The notes: a model not told the origin generated them from the letters alone. A stretch of DNA of 64,000 bases from Rhizobium sp. AQ_MP (GCF_014237835.1 NZ_JACJVI010000009.1:142883-206882); one strand, 5' to 3'. Positions 16,360-24,889 are shown, counted from the stretch's first letter. Numbers and translations are program-made.

Positions 16360-16616
16360 AGGCGGGCTGCCTCTGCAGACTCGATCACGGCGTCGAGTTC
16401 GGACATGGCGTCCTCATGATCGACGAGATCACCCTTTTCGAGATCGACCAGTCCCTGCCGTATTGCTTCAATTGTCCTGAATTCGCGTTCCACATAGAGG
16501 GTGAGCGCCGCGTTGGCGACTTCGCCACGACTGCGTTGCGTCGCTTGGGCAATCTTCGAAAGCTTGGCTTCGACGTCCTGGTTCAGTTCGATCGTCAGAC
16601 TGGATCGTGCGGCCAT
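16356..16616 (-). CDS. Ribbon-helix-helix antitoxin (CopG/ParD-like)
   Basis: An 86-aa protein starting with a short ribbon-helix-helix (SLTIELNQDVEAKLSKIAQATQRSRGEV), which would bind its own operator as a dimer, followed by a helical tail that would wrap the toxin. It is the upstream gene of the pair with the broken ParE. The antitoxin frame is intact. With the toxin interrupted it may persist as a solitary repressor or decay neutrally. Confidence 0.83.
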   Translation of the reverse strand: MAARSSLTIELNQDVEAKLSKIAQATQRSRGEVANAALTLYVEREFRTIEAIRQGLVDLEKGDLVDHEDAMSELDAVIESAEAARL

Positions 16617-16669
16617 GATGTCCCCATCCGTGTGGTCAGAGCATAGCCGTTTTTCTCTTCGGTGGCCAC

Positions 16670-17467
16670 TCAGTTTGCTTTGAGCAGTACCCCCAGCAAC
16701 TCGGCCACTACCATGGCGGCAATCACCGCCGGGCGCTTGTCCTTCACTGCTCCGCCGCCGATCGGCAGTGTCAGCCGCTCCATGGAGGCGCGGCCCAGGC
16801 CTTCGCGGTCGAGGAAGGAGGCGAAGGTGGCGCGCTTGGTCTTCGAGCCGATCATGCCGACATAGGCGAGGTCGTTGCGGGAGAGCGCTTGCCTGCCGAT
16901 CAGGAAATCCAATGCATGGTCATGGGTCAGGATGACGACGGCGGCGCCGGATTTGAGCTTTTCCACCTCCGCCTCGGGCATGGCGACCCGGCGGAAGGTG
17001 ATGCCTTGGGGCAACTCGCCGTCGATTGCGGGACGCGAGTCGATCAGCGTAACATTCAGCGGCAGAGGGCTTAGGGCCTGGGCGAGCGCCAGCCCGACAT
17101 GGCCGGCGCCGAAGACCATGACTTCGGGGAAATGTGCCCGCTCCTGGGCGAGGCGTCGCAACAGGTTCTGGCTGCCGTCCTTATCGAGGCGAGTGAATGA
17201 GAGACGCGTCCGCCCGCCGCAGCACTGGCCGATTTCAGGCCCGAGCGGCACGTCGAGCACCGGCTCCACGGTCTCTCTCGTTAGCAGCCGACGCGCATGG
17301 CCGATTGCCAGGAATTCCAGATGCCCGCCGCCGATCGTGCCCCAGAGGCCGGTTTCCGTGACCAGCATGATCGTGCCGGTATCGCGCGGGGTCGAGCCCC
17401 GGGTCTCTGCGACTTCCACAAGGACGGCATTCGGGTGGGCGGCGAGGAAGGCGGGTAGGGTGGTCAT
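16670..17467 (-). CDS. xdhC: Xanthine dehydrogenase accessory protein XdhC
   Basis: A 265-aa XdhC that binds molybdenum cofactor, guides its sulfuration and loads it into XdhB. The N-terminal segment VAETRGSTPRDTGTIM with GTIGGGHLE (about residues 20-52), CCGG (about 82) and the C-terminal Rossmann-like region VFGAGHVG (about 118), IGSKTK and LPIGGGAVKD are present. The gene is in line with xdhB but separated from it by a DUF559 gene and about 490 bases of repeats. Confidence 0.93.
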   Translation of the reverse strand: MTTLPAFLAAHPNAVLVEVAETRGSTPRDTGTIMLVTETGLWGTIGGGHLEFLAIGHARRLLTRETVEPVLDVPLGPEIGQCCGGRTRLSFTRLDKDGSQNLLRRLAQERAHFPEVMVFGAGHVGLALAQALSPLPLNVTLIDSRPAIDGELPQGITFRRVAMPEAEVEKLKSGAAVVILTHDHALDFLIGRQALSRNDLAYVGMIGSKTKRATFASFLDREGLGRASMERLTLPIGGGAVKDKRPAVIAAMVVAELLGVLLKAN

Positions 17468-17499
17468 ATTTGAGCCTGCTCCGCCTTTAGGTTCGGGGT

Positions 17500-17697
17500 A
17501 CCCCCCTCTGCCCTGCCGGGCATCTCCCCCTCAAGGGGGGAGATCGGATGCGGCAGACGTCTCTGTCTCCTCTGCCTTCCCCGTGAGGAAACACTGCAAA
17601 TTTGGGCGGGACGTAAATGCATGCGTTGAGAGGGCATGGCGCTTGCTGGCAATCTCCCCCCTTGAGGGGGAGATGTCACGGAGTGACAGAGGGGGGT
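17500..17697. repeat. Mosaic intergenic repeat (RIME/MITE-like), tandem copy 1
   Basis: A 198-base element with terminal arms of about 45 bases in inverted orientation. Each arm reads ACCCCCCTCT, then a small hairpin, then an ATCTCCCCCTCAAGGGGGGAGAT-type palindrome. The small hairpin differs between arms (GCCC..GGGC on the left, GTCAC..GTGAC on the right). The core of about 100 bases includes ATGCATGCG. A second copy of identical length follows after 48 bases. Confidence 0.85.
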
Positions 17698-17745
17698 AGT
17701 TCCGGGTGAGGTGGCTGGCCAATGTCTGAGGTCGGCACTTTGGGT

Positions 17746-17943
17746 ACCCCCCTCTGCCCTGCCGGGCATCTCCCCCTCAAGGGGGGAGATCGGATTCGGC
17801 AGACGTCTCGGCCTCCTCCGGTTCCCCCACGAGAAAGGATCGCAAAGTCGGGCAGGACGCATATGCATGCGTTCGGAGGGCAGGGCGCTAGCCGGCAATC
17901 TCCCCCCTTGAGGGGGAGATGTCACGGAGTGACAGAGGGGGGT
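17746..17943. repeat. Mosaic intergenic repeat, tandem copy 2
   Basis: A second 198-base copy in the same orientation, with scattered substitutions in the core but the same arms and core landmarks (CGGCAGACGTCT, ATGCATGCGTT). The pair and its 48-base spacer fill most of the 490 bases between the DUF559 gene and xdhC, and its right end lies 13 bases from the DUF559 stop codon. Confidence 0.85.
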
Positions 17944-17956
17944 AAATGCGAATGCA

Positions 17957-18343
17957 TTACTCAAACCGTCGCACTCCGATCACCCGCAGGATGTGAATGC
18001 AAAGATCATCCAGTTTGTTCAGCACATCCTCGTTGGTAAAACGCAGGACGGTCCATCCCAGATTGGCGAGCGTCAGATCCCGGACTTTATCGCGCTCGAT
18101 CTTTTGATCGAATGTGTGGCTCGGGCCATCGATTTCGACCACCAGTTTGTGCTCGGGGCAGGCGAAGTCGACGATGTATCCCGCGATTGGAACTTGCCGT
18201 CGAAAGCCCAATCCCATCAAGCGATGGGCTCTCACCGTATTCCAGAACCGCAGTTCAGCCGCAGTCAGCGCTTTACGCATCCGCCGCGCGCTTCTCCGAT
18301 GACCTTCCGGGACGGCGTGGTGCGTCATGGCTCCATCCATCAC
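17957..18343 (-). CDS. DUF559 (Vsr-like) endonuclease-domain protein 1
   Basis: A 128-aa DUF559 protein of the Vsr/PD-(D/E)XK-like nuclease superfamily. The core is visible as FRRQVPIAGYIVDFAC, LVVEIDGPSH and GWTVLRFTNEDVL. A frame starting with GTG at 18343 overlaps the xdhB stop; ATGs at 18340 and 18328 are alternatives. It is inserted between xdhB and xdhC, and its 3' end abuts two tandem mosaic repeats. No methylase or mismatch-repair partner is nearby. Cellular role unknown; nuclease activity is inferred from the fold. Confidence 0.85.
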   Translation of the reverse strand: MMDGAMTHHAVPEGHRRSARRMRKALTAAELRFWNTVRAHRLMGLGFRRQVPIAGYIVDFACPEHKLVVEIDGPSHTFDQKIERDKVRDLTLANLGWTVLRFTNEDVLNKLDDLCIHILRVIGVRRFE

Positions 18344-20676
18344 GCCCGCTTCAACCTCTCCACCGCCATCAACACCCGTTCCGGCGTGGCCGGCGCATCA
18401 AGCCTCGGGCAGACCCGATAATCCGCAACCGAGGCCACCGCCATCGACAGCGCCTCCAGCACGGAAATCGCCAGCATGAAGGGCGGCTCGCCGACGGCCT
18501 TGGAGCGGCCGATGGTGGGTTCGGCGTTTTCCGACCAGGGGACAAGCCGCGTGTTGAAGATCTTCGGTCGATCGGAGGCGAGGGGAATCTTGTAGGTGGA
18601 GGGCGCGTGGGTGCGCAGTCGCCCCTTGCCGTCCCACCAGAGTTCCTCCGTCGTCAGCCAGCCCATGCCCTGAACGAAGCCGCCTTCGATCTGGCCGATA
18701 TCGATGGCTGGGTTCAGCGATTTGCCGACATCGTGCAGAATGTCGGTGCGGTCCATCAGATATTCGCCCGTCAGCGCGTCGATCGAGACTTCCGAGCAGG
18801 CGGCGCCATAGGCGTAGTAGTAGAAGGGCGTGCCGCGACCGGCGGCGCGGTCCCAGTGGATTTTTGGCGTCTTGTAGAAGCCGGCGGCAGACAGCTGCAC
18901 GCGGCCGAAATAGGCCTGTTTGACGAAGTCGCCGAAGGAGAAGATCTTGTCCCCGACGCGCACCCGGTTGGGCAGGAATTCGACCTCCAAGACCGGGACG
19001 GAATACTTCTCGGCGGCAAAGGCGATCAGCCGTTCCTTGATCTGGCGGGCGGCATCGTAAGCCGCCATGCCGTTCAGGTCGGAGCCGGACGAGGCGGCGG
19101 TGGCCGAGGTGTTCGGGACCTTGGCGGTCGTCGTCGCCGTAATCTTCACCGTGTCGACATCGACCTGGAAACACTCGGCAACGACCTGGGCGACCTTGGT
19201 GTAGAGGCCCTGGCCCATCTCTGTGCCACCATGGTTCAGATGGATCGAGCCGTCCTGATAGATATGGACGAGCGCGCCCGCCTGGTTGAAGGCCGTCATG
19301 GTGAAGGAGATGCCGAATTTCACCGGGGTGAGGGCGATGCCCTTCTTGATGACGGGGCTCGATTTGTTGAAGTCGATGATCGCCTGGCGGCGCGCCTGAT
19401 AATCGACCGAGCTTTCCAGCTCCTCGACAACCTTCAGGATGATGTTGTCTTCCACCTGCTGGTGGTAGGGCGTCACATCGCGCCCAGAGCCTTTCTCGCC
19501 GTAGAAATTTGCCTTGCGGACCTCGAGCGGGTCCTTGCCCAACGCATAAGCGATTTCCTCGATCACCCGTTCGCCACCCAACATACCCTGAGGGCCGCCG
19601 AATCCGCGATAGGCGGTGTTGGAGACGGTGTGGGTCTTCAAGGGCTGCGAGGTCAGCTTCACATGCGGGTAGAAATAGCTCGAGTCCGCATGGAAGAGAG
19701 CGCGGTCGGTGACCGGGCCTGACAGGTCCGAGGAATAACCGCAGCGGGCGGCGAAGTTGGCCTCGATGGCGTGGATCTTGCCGTCATCATCGAAGGCTAC
19801 GTCGAAATCCATCTTGAAGTCGTGGCGCTTGCCGGTGACGCCCATGTCCTCGTCGCGGTCGGGGCGGAATTTCACGGCGCGCTTCAGCTTCTTGGCGGCG
19901 AGCGCCGCAAGGGCTGCAAATTGGTTGCCCTGGGTTTCCTTGCCGCCGAAACCGCCGCCCATGCGCCGCGTGTTGACGGTCACGGCGTTGGAGGGAATGT
20001 CGAGCACATGGCCGACGATATGCTGGATTTCCGAGGGGTGCTGGGTGGAGGACCAGACGGTCACATCATCATCCTCGCCGGGAATGGCGAGCGCGATATG
20101 GCTTTCGAGGTAAAAATGCTCCTGGCCGCCGATGCGCATCGAGCTTTTGATGCGGTGGGCCGCCTTGTCGAGTTCGGTCTCCGGCGTGCCGCGCTTCAGC
20201 GTCATTCCGGGGGTGACGAGTGGTGCACCATTCTCCAGCGCGCCGTCGATATCGGTCCAGAAGGGCAGGTCGCGATACTCGACCTTGGCGAGCCGCGCCG
20301 CCTTGCGGGCCGCATCGCGGGTTTCGGCGATGACGGCGAAGATGGTCTGGCCGTGGAATTCGACCCTGTCGGTGGCAATCAGCGGCTCGTCGTGGCGGCC
20401 GCCGGATGAGACGTCGTTGACGCCGGTGATGTCGGCGGCGGTCAGGACATCGACCACGCCGGGATAGGCCTTCACCGCGGAAAGGTCGATCGACAGGATC
20501 TCGGCATGGGCGCGATCCGCCATGCCGAGCGCGCCATGCAAGAGGCCTGCAGGTTCGGGAATATCGTCGATATATTCGGCACTTCCGGCGACATGCTTGT
20601 GCGCTGAATCATGCCGGAGCGACTGGTGCATCGGCCCCTTGATATATTTCGCCGTCTCGTAGGTCGCCTTATCCAT
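18340..20676 (-). CDS. xdhB: Xanthine dehydrogenase, molybdenum-binding subunit
   Basis: A 778-aa large subunit binding the molybdopterin cofactor; with XdhA it oxidises hypoxanthine to xanthine and xanthine to urate. The start at 20676 (MDKATYETAKY) has GGAGG five bases upstream; 11 codons further up would run into a repeat. Diagnostic segments are MGGGFGGKE (about 245), AYRGFGGPQG (about 358), GGTEMGQGLYTK (about 480) and the catalytic glutamate in VGEPPFML (about 738). It is third in bdhA-xdhA-xdhB but separated from xdhA by 620 bases of repeats. Confidence 0.96.
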   Translation of the reverse strand: MDKATYETAKYIKGPMHQSLRHDSAHKHVAGSAEYIDDIPEPAGLLHGALGMADRAHAEILSIDLSAVKAYPGVVDVLTAADITGVNDVSSGGRHDEPLIATDRVEFHGQTIFAVIAETRDAARKAARLAKVEYRDLPFWTDIDGALENGAPLVTPGMTLKRGTPETELDKAAHRIKSSMRIGGQEHFYLESHIALAIPGEDDDVTVWSSTQHPSEIQHIVGHVLDIPSNAVTVNTRRMGGGFGGKETQGNQFAALAALAAKKLKRAVKFRPDRDEDMGVTGKRHDFKMDFDVAFDDDGKIHAIEANFAARCGYSSDLSGPVTDRALFHADSSYFYPHVKLTSQPLKTHTVSNTAYRGFGGPQGMLGGERVIEEIAYALGKDPLEVRKANFYGEKGSGRDVTPYHQQVEDNIILKVVEELESSVDYQARRQAIIDFNKSSPVIKKGIALTPVKFGISFTMTAFNQAGALVHIYQDGSIHLNHGGTEMGQGLYTKVAQVVAECFQVDVDTVKITATTTAKVPNTSATAASSGSDLNGMAAYDAARQIKERLIAFAAEKYSVPVLEVEFLPNRVRVGDKIFSFGDFVKQAYFGRVQLSAAGFYKTPKIHWDRAAGRGTPFYYYAYGAACSEVSIDALTGEYLMDRTDILHDVGKSLNPAIDIGQIEGGFVQGMGWLTTEELWWDGKGRLRTHAPSTYKIPLASDRPKIFNTRLVPWSENAEPTIGRSKAVGEPPFMLAISVLEALSMAVASVADYRVCPRLDAPATPERVLMAVERLKRA

Positions 20677-20700
20677 GAAGGCCTCCATGTGTTTCGTGCT

Positions 20701-20819
20701 GCCCCTCATCCGGCCTGCCGGCCACCTTCTCCCCGCAGGCGGGGAGAAGGAGAGACGCGGATACCGTCGGGTGGCTTTTCCCTCTCCCCGCTTGCGGGGA
20801 GAGGGTCAGGGTGAGGGGC
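20701..20819. repeat. RIME1-type palindromic repeat
   Basis: A 119-base element bounded by GCCCCTCATCC and its complement GGTGAGGGGC, holding two hairpins of the CCTTCTCCCCGC-GCGGGGAGAAGG type. This is the RIME1 form known from rhizobia. It lies 25 bases upstream of the xdhB start codon. Confidence 0.85.
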
Positions 20820-20835
20820 CTTGAGACCGCAAAAT

Positions 20836-20955
20836 CACCCCCCTCTGTCCTGCCGGACATCTCCCCCACAAGGGGGGAGAGTGGCGCGGGGATGCGGCGC
20901 GGCCTCGCCCTCCCCTTGAGGGGGAGGGTCGGAGCGAAGCTCCGGGGTGGGGTGA
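20836..20955. repeat. Mosaic repeat with mixed arms
   Basis: The left arm is the CCCCCCTCTGTCC-GGAC hairpin type. The right arm is a different type (TCCCCTTGAGGGGGAGGG, then GGAGC-GCTCC and GGGGTGGGGTG). It is a composite of two repeat families, as expected for mosaic elements. Confidence 0.7.
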
Positions 20956-21005
20956 TGTGCCCTACATTTCCATCAATCGGCGCGGCAGAACTCGCGGCCC
21001 TGTTC

Positions 21006-21057
21006 ACCCCCACCCGCCGCTTCGCGGCGACCTCCCCCCTCAAGGGAGAGGTGGGGA
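21006..21057. repeat. Partial mosaic repeat
   Basis: A single arm of about 50 bases with CACCCGCCGC-TTCGCGGCG and a CTCCCCCCTCAAGGGAGAG palindrome. It is related to the right arm of the preceding element. Confidence 0.6.
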
Positions 21058-21085
21058 GGGAGGCGTCAGGGCGTGCCGAGCGGAT

Positions 21086-21264
21086 ACCCCCCTCTGTCCT
21101 GCCGGACATCTCCCCCTCAAGGGGGGAGATCGACGCGCGGCAGCCGTTCTGCCCTTCCATCAAGCTGTTGGCTGCGGCAAGTGCGACCCTTGATCTGGGC
21201 GAGCGTAATCGTCTTGCTGATCTCCCCCCTTGAGGGGGAGATGTCCGGCAGGACAGAGGGGGGT
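21086..21264. repeat. Mosaic intergenic repeat in the xdhA-xdhB spacer
   Basis: A 179-base element with full inverted arms (ACCCCCCTCTGTCCTGCCGG at the left, its complement at the right) around a core unlike that of the 17.5-17.9 kb copies. Its right end lies 33 bases from the xdhA stop. Confidence 0.8.
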
Positions 21265-21297
21265 AAAACACGGCATGACCTTTAAACATGCTCCCCA

Positions 21298-22767
21298 TCA
21301 CGCCTCCTCCACCGCAAAGCGCTGCAGTTCCTGCGGGGTGCCGGACACTTCCAGGAAGAACCGTGTCAGCAGGTTTTTCGCGGTCAGCTGGCGATATTCC
21401 GCCGTGGCGCGCCAGTCGGTGAGCGGCTTGTAGTCGAGGTCGAAGGCGTCGCGGGCGGCATTCACCGTGCCTTGCGCAAAGGGCTTGCCGTAAAGCGCTG
21501 CCTCGACGGCGCGGGCGCGTTTCGGGGTGGCCGCCATGCCGCCGAAGGCGATGCGGATATGGGTGACGATACCGGCCGCATCGGTTTCGAGGTGGAAGGC
21601 GCCGCAGAGCGCCGAGATATCCTCGTCGCGGCGCTTGGAGATCTTGTAGACGGCCACATGGCTTGCCGCCTTCGGGCGGGGCACGAACAGGCTTTCGACG
21701 AATTCGCCTGGCTGCCGGTCCTGCTTGCCGTAGTCGATGAAGAAATCCTCGAGCGGCATGGTGCGGGTGCCGGAGGCGGAGCGCAGGGTCACGGTGGCGG
21801 ACAATGCGATCAGCGCCGGCGGGCTGTCGCCGATCGGCGAGCCATTGGCGACATTGCCGCCGATCGTGCCCATATTGCGCACCTGCTGGCCGCCGATGCG
21901 CTCAATCAGGCGACCGAAGGCGGGGATTTCGCGGCGGAGCGCTTCGAATGCATTGGTGTAGCTGACACCGGCGCCGAGCGTGATGCCGTCAGGCGTCACG
22001 GTAATCTTCTGCAGGTCTTCCAGGTGGTTGATGAAGACGACGGGGTCGAGCACGCGCATCTGTTTGGTGACCCAGAGGCCGACATCGGTCGCACCGGCAA
22101 CAACGGTTGCCTTGGGATGGGCGGCCAAGGTTTCGGCCAGACCCTCGATGCTGCCGGGGACGACGAGCCTGCGGCCATCGGGGCCGGACAGCGTGATCGT
22201 CTCGCGGGTGGCAAGCTCTTCGAGGCGCGCGATGATGTTGGCGCGCTCGCGTTCCAGCGGGTCGAAAAGGGCCGACGGCCTGACATGGCCCACCTGTTCA
22301 GCGGCCTTGACGATCGGCTCGTAGCCCGTGCAACGACAGAGATTGCCCTGCAGCGCGCGTTCGATCTCGGCTCTATCAGGGTTCTCCGAGGTCAGCCAAA
22401 GCCCGTAGAGCGACATGACGAAGCCCGGCGTGCAGAAGCCGCATTGCGAGCCGTGACAGTCGACCATGGCCTGCTGCACCGGATGCAGCGTGCCATCCTT
22501 CGCGGCCAGATGCTCGACGGTCACCACATGGGTGGCGTTCAGCGAGCCGACGAAGCGGATGCAGGCATTGACCGTCTCATACTGCAGCCGACCGTCGACG
22601 AGCCGCCCGACCAGTACCGTGCAGGCACCGCAATCGCCTTCCGCGCAGCCTTCCTTGGAGCCCGTCAGCCGGCGCTTCAGGCGCAGGAAGTCGAGCAGCG
22701 TCTCGGTCGGATCGAGGCTGGAAAGGGCGACATCTTCGCCATTCAGGATGAAACGAATGCTGGTCAT
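21298..22767 (-). CDS. xdhA: Xanthine dehydrogenase, FAD / 2Fe-2S subunit
   Basis: A 489-aa small subunit with two [2Fe-2S] clusters and FAD. Cluster ligands are in CAEGDCGACTVLVG (about residue 40), HGSQCGFCTPGF (about 103) and GNLCRCTGY (about 138). The FAD domain shows TVVAGATDVG (about 222) and NMGTIGGNVANGSP (about 297). The ATG at 22767 is 28 bases after the bdhA stop and has AAGG upstream. The order bdhA-xdhA-xdhB matches the operon known in Sinorhizobium meliloti. Confidence 0.95.
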   Translation of the reverse strand: MTSIRFILNGEDVALSSLDPTETLLDFLRLKRRLTGSKEGCAEGDCGACTVLVGRLVDGRLQYETVNACIRFVGSLNATHVVTVEHLAAKDGTLHPVQQAMVDCHGSQCGFCTPGFVMSLYGLWLTSENPDRAEIERALQGNLCRCTGYEPIVKAAEQVGHVRPSALFDPLERERANIIARLEELATRETITLSGPDGRRLVVPGSIEGLAETLAAHPKATVVAGATDVGLWVTKQMRVLDPVVFINHLEDLQKITVTPDGITLGAGVSYTNAFEALRREIPAFGRLIERIGGQQVRNMGTIGGNVANGSPIGDSPPALIALSATVTLRSASGTRTMPLEDFFIDYGKQDRQPGEFVESLFVPRPKAASHVAVYKISKRRDEDISALCGAFHLETDAAGIVTHIRIAFGGMAATPKRARAVEAALYGKPFAQGTVNAARDAFDLDYKPLTDWRATAEYRQLTAKNLLTRFFLEVSGTPQELQRFAVEEA

Positions 22768-22795
22768 GGACTGCCTTTTTTGTGCTGAACCCGCG

Positions 22796-23569
22796 TTACT
22801 GCGCGGTCCAGCCGCCATCGATCGAAATGGAGGTGCCGGTGATCTGCCTGGCCGCGTCGCTGGCGAGGAAGATGGCTGTTGCCGCGACCTCGTCGATGGC
22901 GACGAATTCCTTCGTCGCCTGCAGGCGCAGCATCACGTCCGTCTTTACCTGTTCCTCGGAAATGCCACGGGCCTTGGCCGTGTCGGGGATCTGCTTTTCC
23001 ACGAGCGGCGTCAGCACATAGCCCGGGCAGATGGCATTGATGGTAATACCGAATTCCGCCAGCTCCAAGGCAACCGACTTGGTGAGCCCCATGATCCCGT
23101 GCTTGGCGGCGACATAGGCCGACTTGTAGGGCGAGGCCACCAGCGCATGGGCGGAGGCGACATTGATGATGCGGCCCTTTTTCTTTGCCTTCATGGCGGG
23201 AACAGCGGCGCGGATGGTGTGGAAGGAACTCGTCAGGTTGATCGCGATGATCTGGTCCCATTTGTCGATCGGGAAATCCTCGACCGGCGAGACATGCTGG
23301 ATGCCGGCATTGTTGACCAGTACGTCGACGCCACCGAAGGTCTTTTCGGCGGTGGCGATCAGGTCGGCGATCTCCGCCGGTTTGGTCATGTCGGCGCCAT
23401 GATAGATCGCCTTGCCGCCATGGGCTTCGAGCGCCTTGCGGTTCGCTTCGATCTCGTCTGCGGGGCCGAAGCCGTTGATGACGAGGTTTGCGCCTTCGGC
23501 GGCAAAGGCTTTCGCGATGCCGAGCCCGATTCCGCTGGTCGAGCCGGTGACGACGACGGTTCTTGCCAT
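22796..23569 (-). CDS. bdhA: D-3-hydroxybutyrate dehydrogenase
   Basis: A 257-aa short-chain dehydrogenase oxidising D-3-hydroxybutyrate to acetoacetate with NAD, in poly-3-hydroxybutyrate use. The cofactor motif TGSTSGIGLG (about residue 8), NNAG (about 85), and the Ser/YxxxK catalytic set (VASAHALVASPYKSAYVAAKHG, about 137-158) are intact. The start at 23569 (MARTVVV) has GGGAGA upstream; the longer frame is unsupported. It heads the operon with xdhA and xdhB, a linkage established in S. meliloti although the metabolic reason is unclear. Confidence 0.93.
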   Translation of the reverse strand: MARTVVVTGSTSGIGLGIAKAFAAEGANLVINGFGPADEIEANRKALEAHGGKAIYHGADMTKPAEIADLIATAEKTFGGVDVLVNNAGIQHVSPVEDFPIDKWDQIIAINLTSSFHTIRAAVPAMKAKKKGRIINVASAHALVASPYKSAYVAAKHGIMGLTKSVALELAEFGITINAICPGYVLTPLVEKQIPDTAKARGISEEQVKTDVMLRLQATKEFVAIDEVAATAIFLASDAARQITGTSISIDGGWTAQ

Positions 23570-23803
23570 GCCATTCTCCCTTGGTTCATGCCTGCTGCGA
23601 CGCAATACTCCCTGGGAGGTTATGCCCAAAGGCAGAGCACTGGCAATCGCGATTTTGGCGCAAGACTGCTTCGCCGAAACGCATGAATGGGCCTCTTTCC
23701 CGTTCTTCGTTCGCCAGTCCGAAACAGTCCGTCACCCCGGTCCCGTTTGCATGAGAAGAGGCGAACCTCTATCTCTGGCGCAACGATACAGCGAGAGAGA
23801 CCC

Positions 23804-24850
23804 ATGGAACTCGGACTTTACACCTTTGCCGATGTCGACCCCAATGCTGCCAACAAGGGCGCGGAAGCCAAGCGCCGCGTGGACGAGCTTCTGGCCGAGA
23901 TCAAGCTCGCCGATGAGGTCGGTCTCGATGTCTTCGGGCTGGGCGAACATCACCGGCCGGACTACATGGCCTCTTCGCCCGCGACGATCCTGGCAGCCGC
24001 CGCGGTGCAGACCAAGAACATCCGGCTGACCAGCGCCGTTTCCGTTCTCTCCTCCGATGATCCGGTGCGGGTCTTCCAGCAATACGCGACGGTAGACCTG
24101 CTCTCCAGCGGCCGCACCGAACTCATGGTCGGTCGCGGCTCGTTCATCGAGAGCTTCCCGCTCTTCGGCTATGATCTTGAAGACTATGACCTGCTGTTTG
24201 CCGAAAAGCTTCAGCTGCTCATGGAAATCCGCGAGAACGAGGTGGTGACCTGGGAAGGCCAGACCCGCAAGGCTATCCAGGGCAGGGGCGTCTATCCGCG
24301 TCCCTTGCAGGATCTCCTGCCGTTGTGGATCGCGATCGGTGGCACGCCGCAATCGGCGGCACGGGCCGGTTATCTCGGCTTGCCGCTCGCACTCGCCATC
24401 ATCGGCGGTGAGCCGCATCGCTTTGCGCCGTTCTTCGACCTATACCGCCAGAGTGCCGAGAAAGCCGGCGTCGACCCGAAGCAGTTGAAGACCAGCATCA
24501 ACGTGCACGGATTCATCCATGACACGACGCAGTCGGCGGCCGATATCTTCTACGAGCCACAGGCCGTCGTGATGAACCGCATCGGCCGCGAGCGCGGCTG
24601 GGGCCCGACGAACCGGGCGCAGTTCGATGCCTCACGCGGCCCGCGCGGCGCGCTTTTCGTTGGCGACCCCGAAACGGTTGCCGAAAAGATCGTCGCCATG
24701 CACGGCATCTTCAAGAACGACCGCTTCCTGTTGCAGATGGCGATCGGGCCCATGCCGCACAAGGAAATCATGCGCGGCATCGAACTCTTCGGAACAAAAG
24801 TCGCCCCGCTGGTTCGGAAAGCGTTGACGGAGAAGGCGTCTGCCGCCTAA
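23804..24850 (+). CDS. LLM-class flavin-dependent oxidoreductase
   Basis: A 348-aa luciferase-like monooxygenase-family protein that would use reduced flavin. The ATG at 23804 follows GAGAGAGACCC; the upstream extension is not credible. Family features include LGEHHRPDY near residue 47, the SSDDPVRVFQQYATVDLLS block (about 82-100) and GRGSFIESFPLFG. The substrate cannot be predicted. It is divergent from bdhA with a spacer of 234 bases and 39 bases upstream of map. Confidence 0.86.
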   Translation: MELGLYTFADVDPNAANKGAEAKRRVDELLAEIKLADEVGLDVFGLGEHHRPDYMASSPATILAAAAVQTKNIRLTSAVSVLSSDDPVRVFQQYATVDLLSSGRTELMVGRGSFIESFPLFGYDLEDYDLLFAEKLQLLMEIRENEVVTWEGQTRKAIQGRGVYPRPLQDLLPLWIAIGGTPQSAARAGYLGLPLALAIIGGEPHRFAPFFDLYRQSAEKAGVDPKQLKTSINVHGFIHDTTQSAADIFYEPQAVVMNRIGRERGWGPTNRAQFDASRGPRGALFVGDPETVAEKIVAMHGIFKNDRFLLQMAIGPMPHKEIMRGIELFGTKVAPLVRKALTEKASAA

Positions 24851-24889
24851 GGCAGCGCTATCCCCGCGAAGAGCCACTGAAGGACCGCC

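Noticed and set aside
17500..17943. Possible CRISPR array or phage attachment site
   Set aside because: Units are 198 bases with internal inverted arms and only two copies; there are no short regular repeats, spacers, cas genes or integrase.
18112..19722. A 536-codon open frame antisense to xdhB
   Set aside because: It crosses a gene boundary and lacks any motif; xdhB on the other strand is full length.
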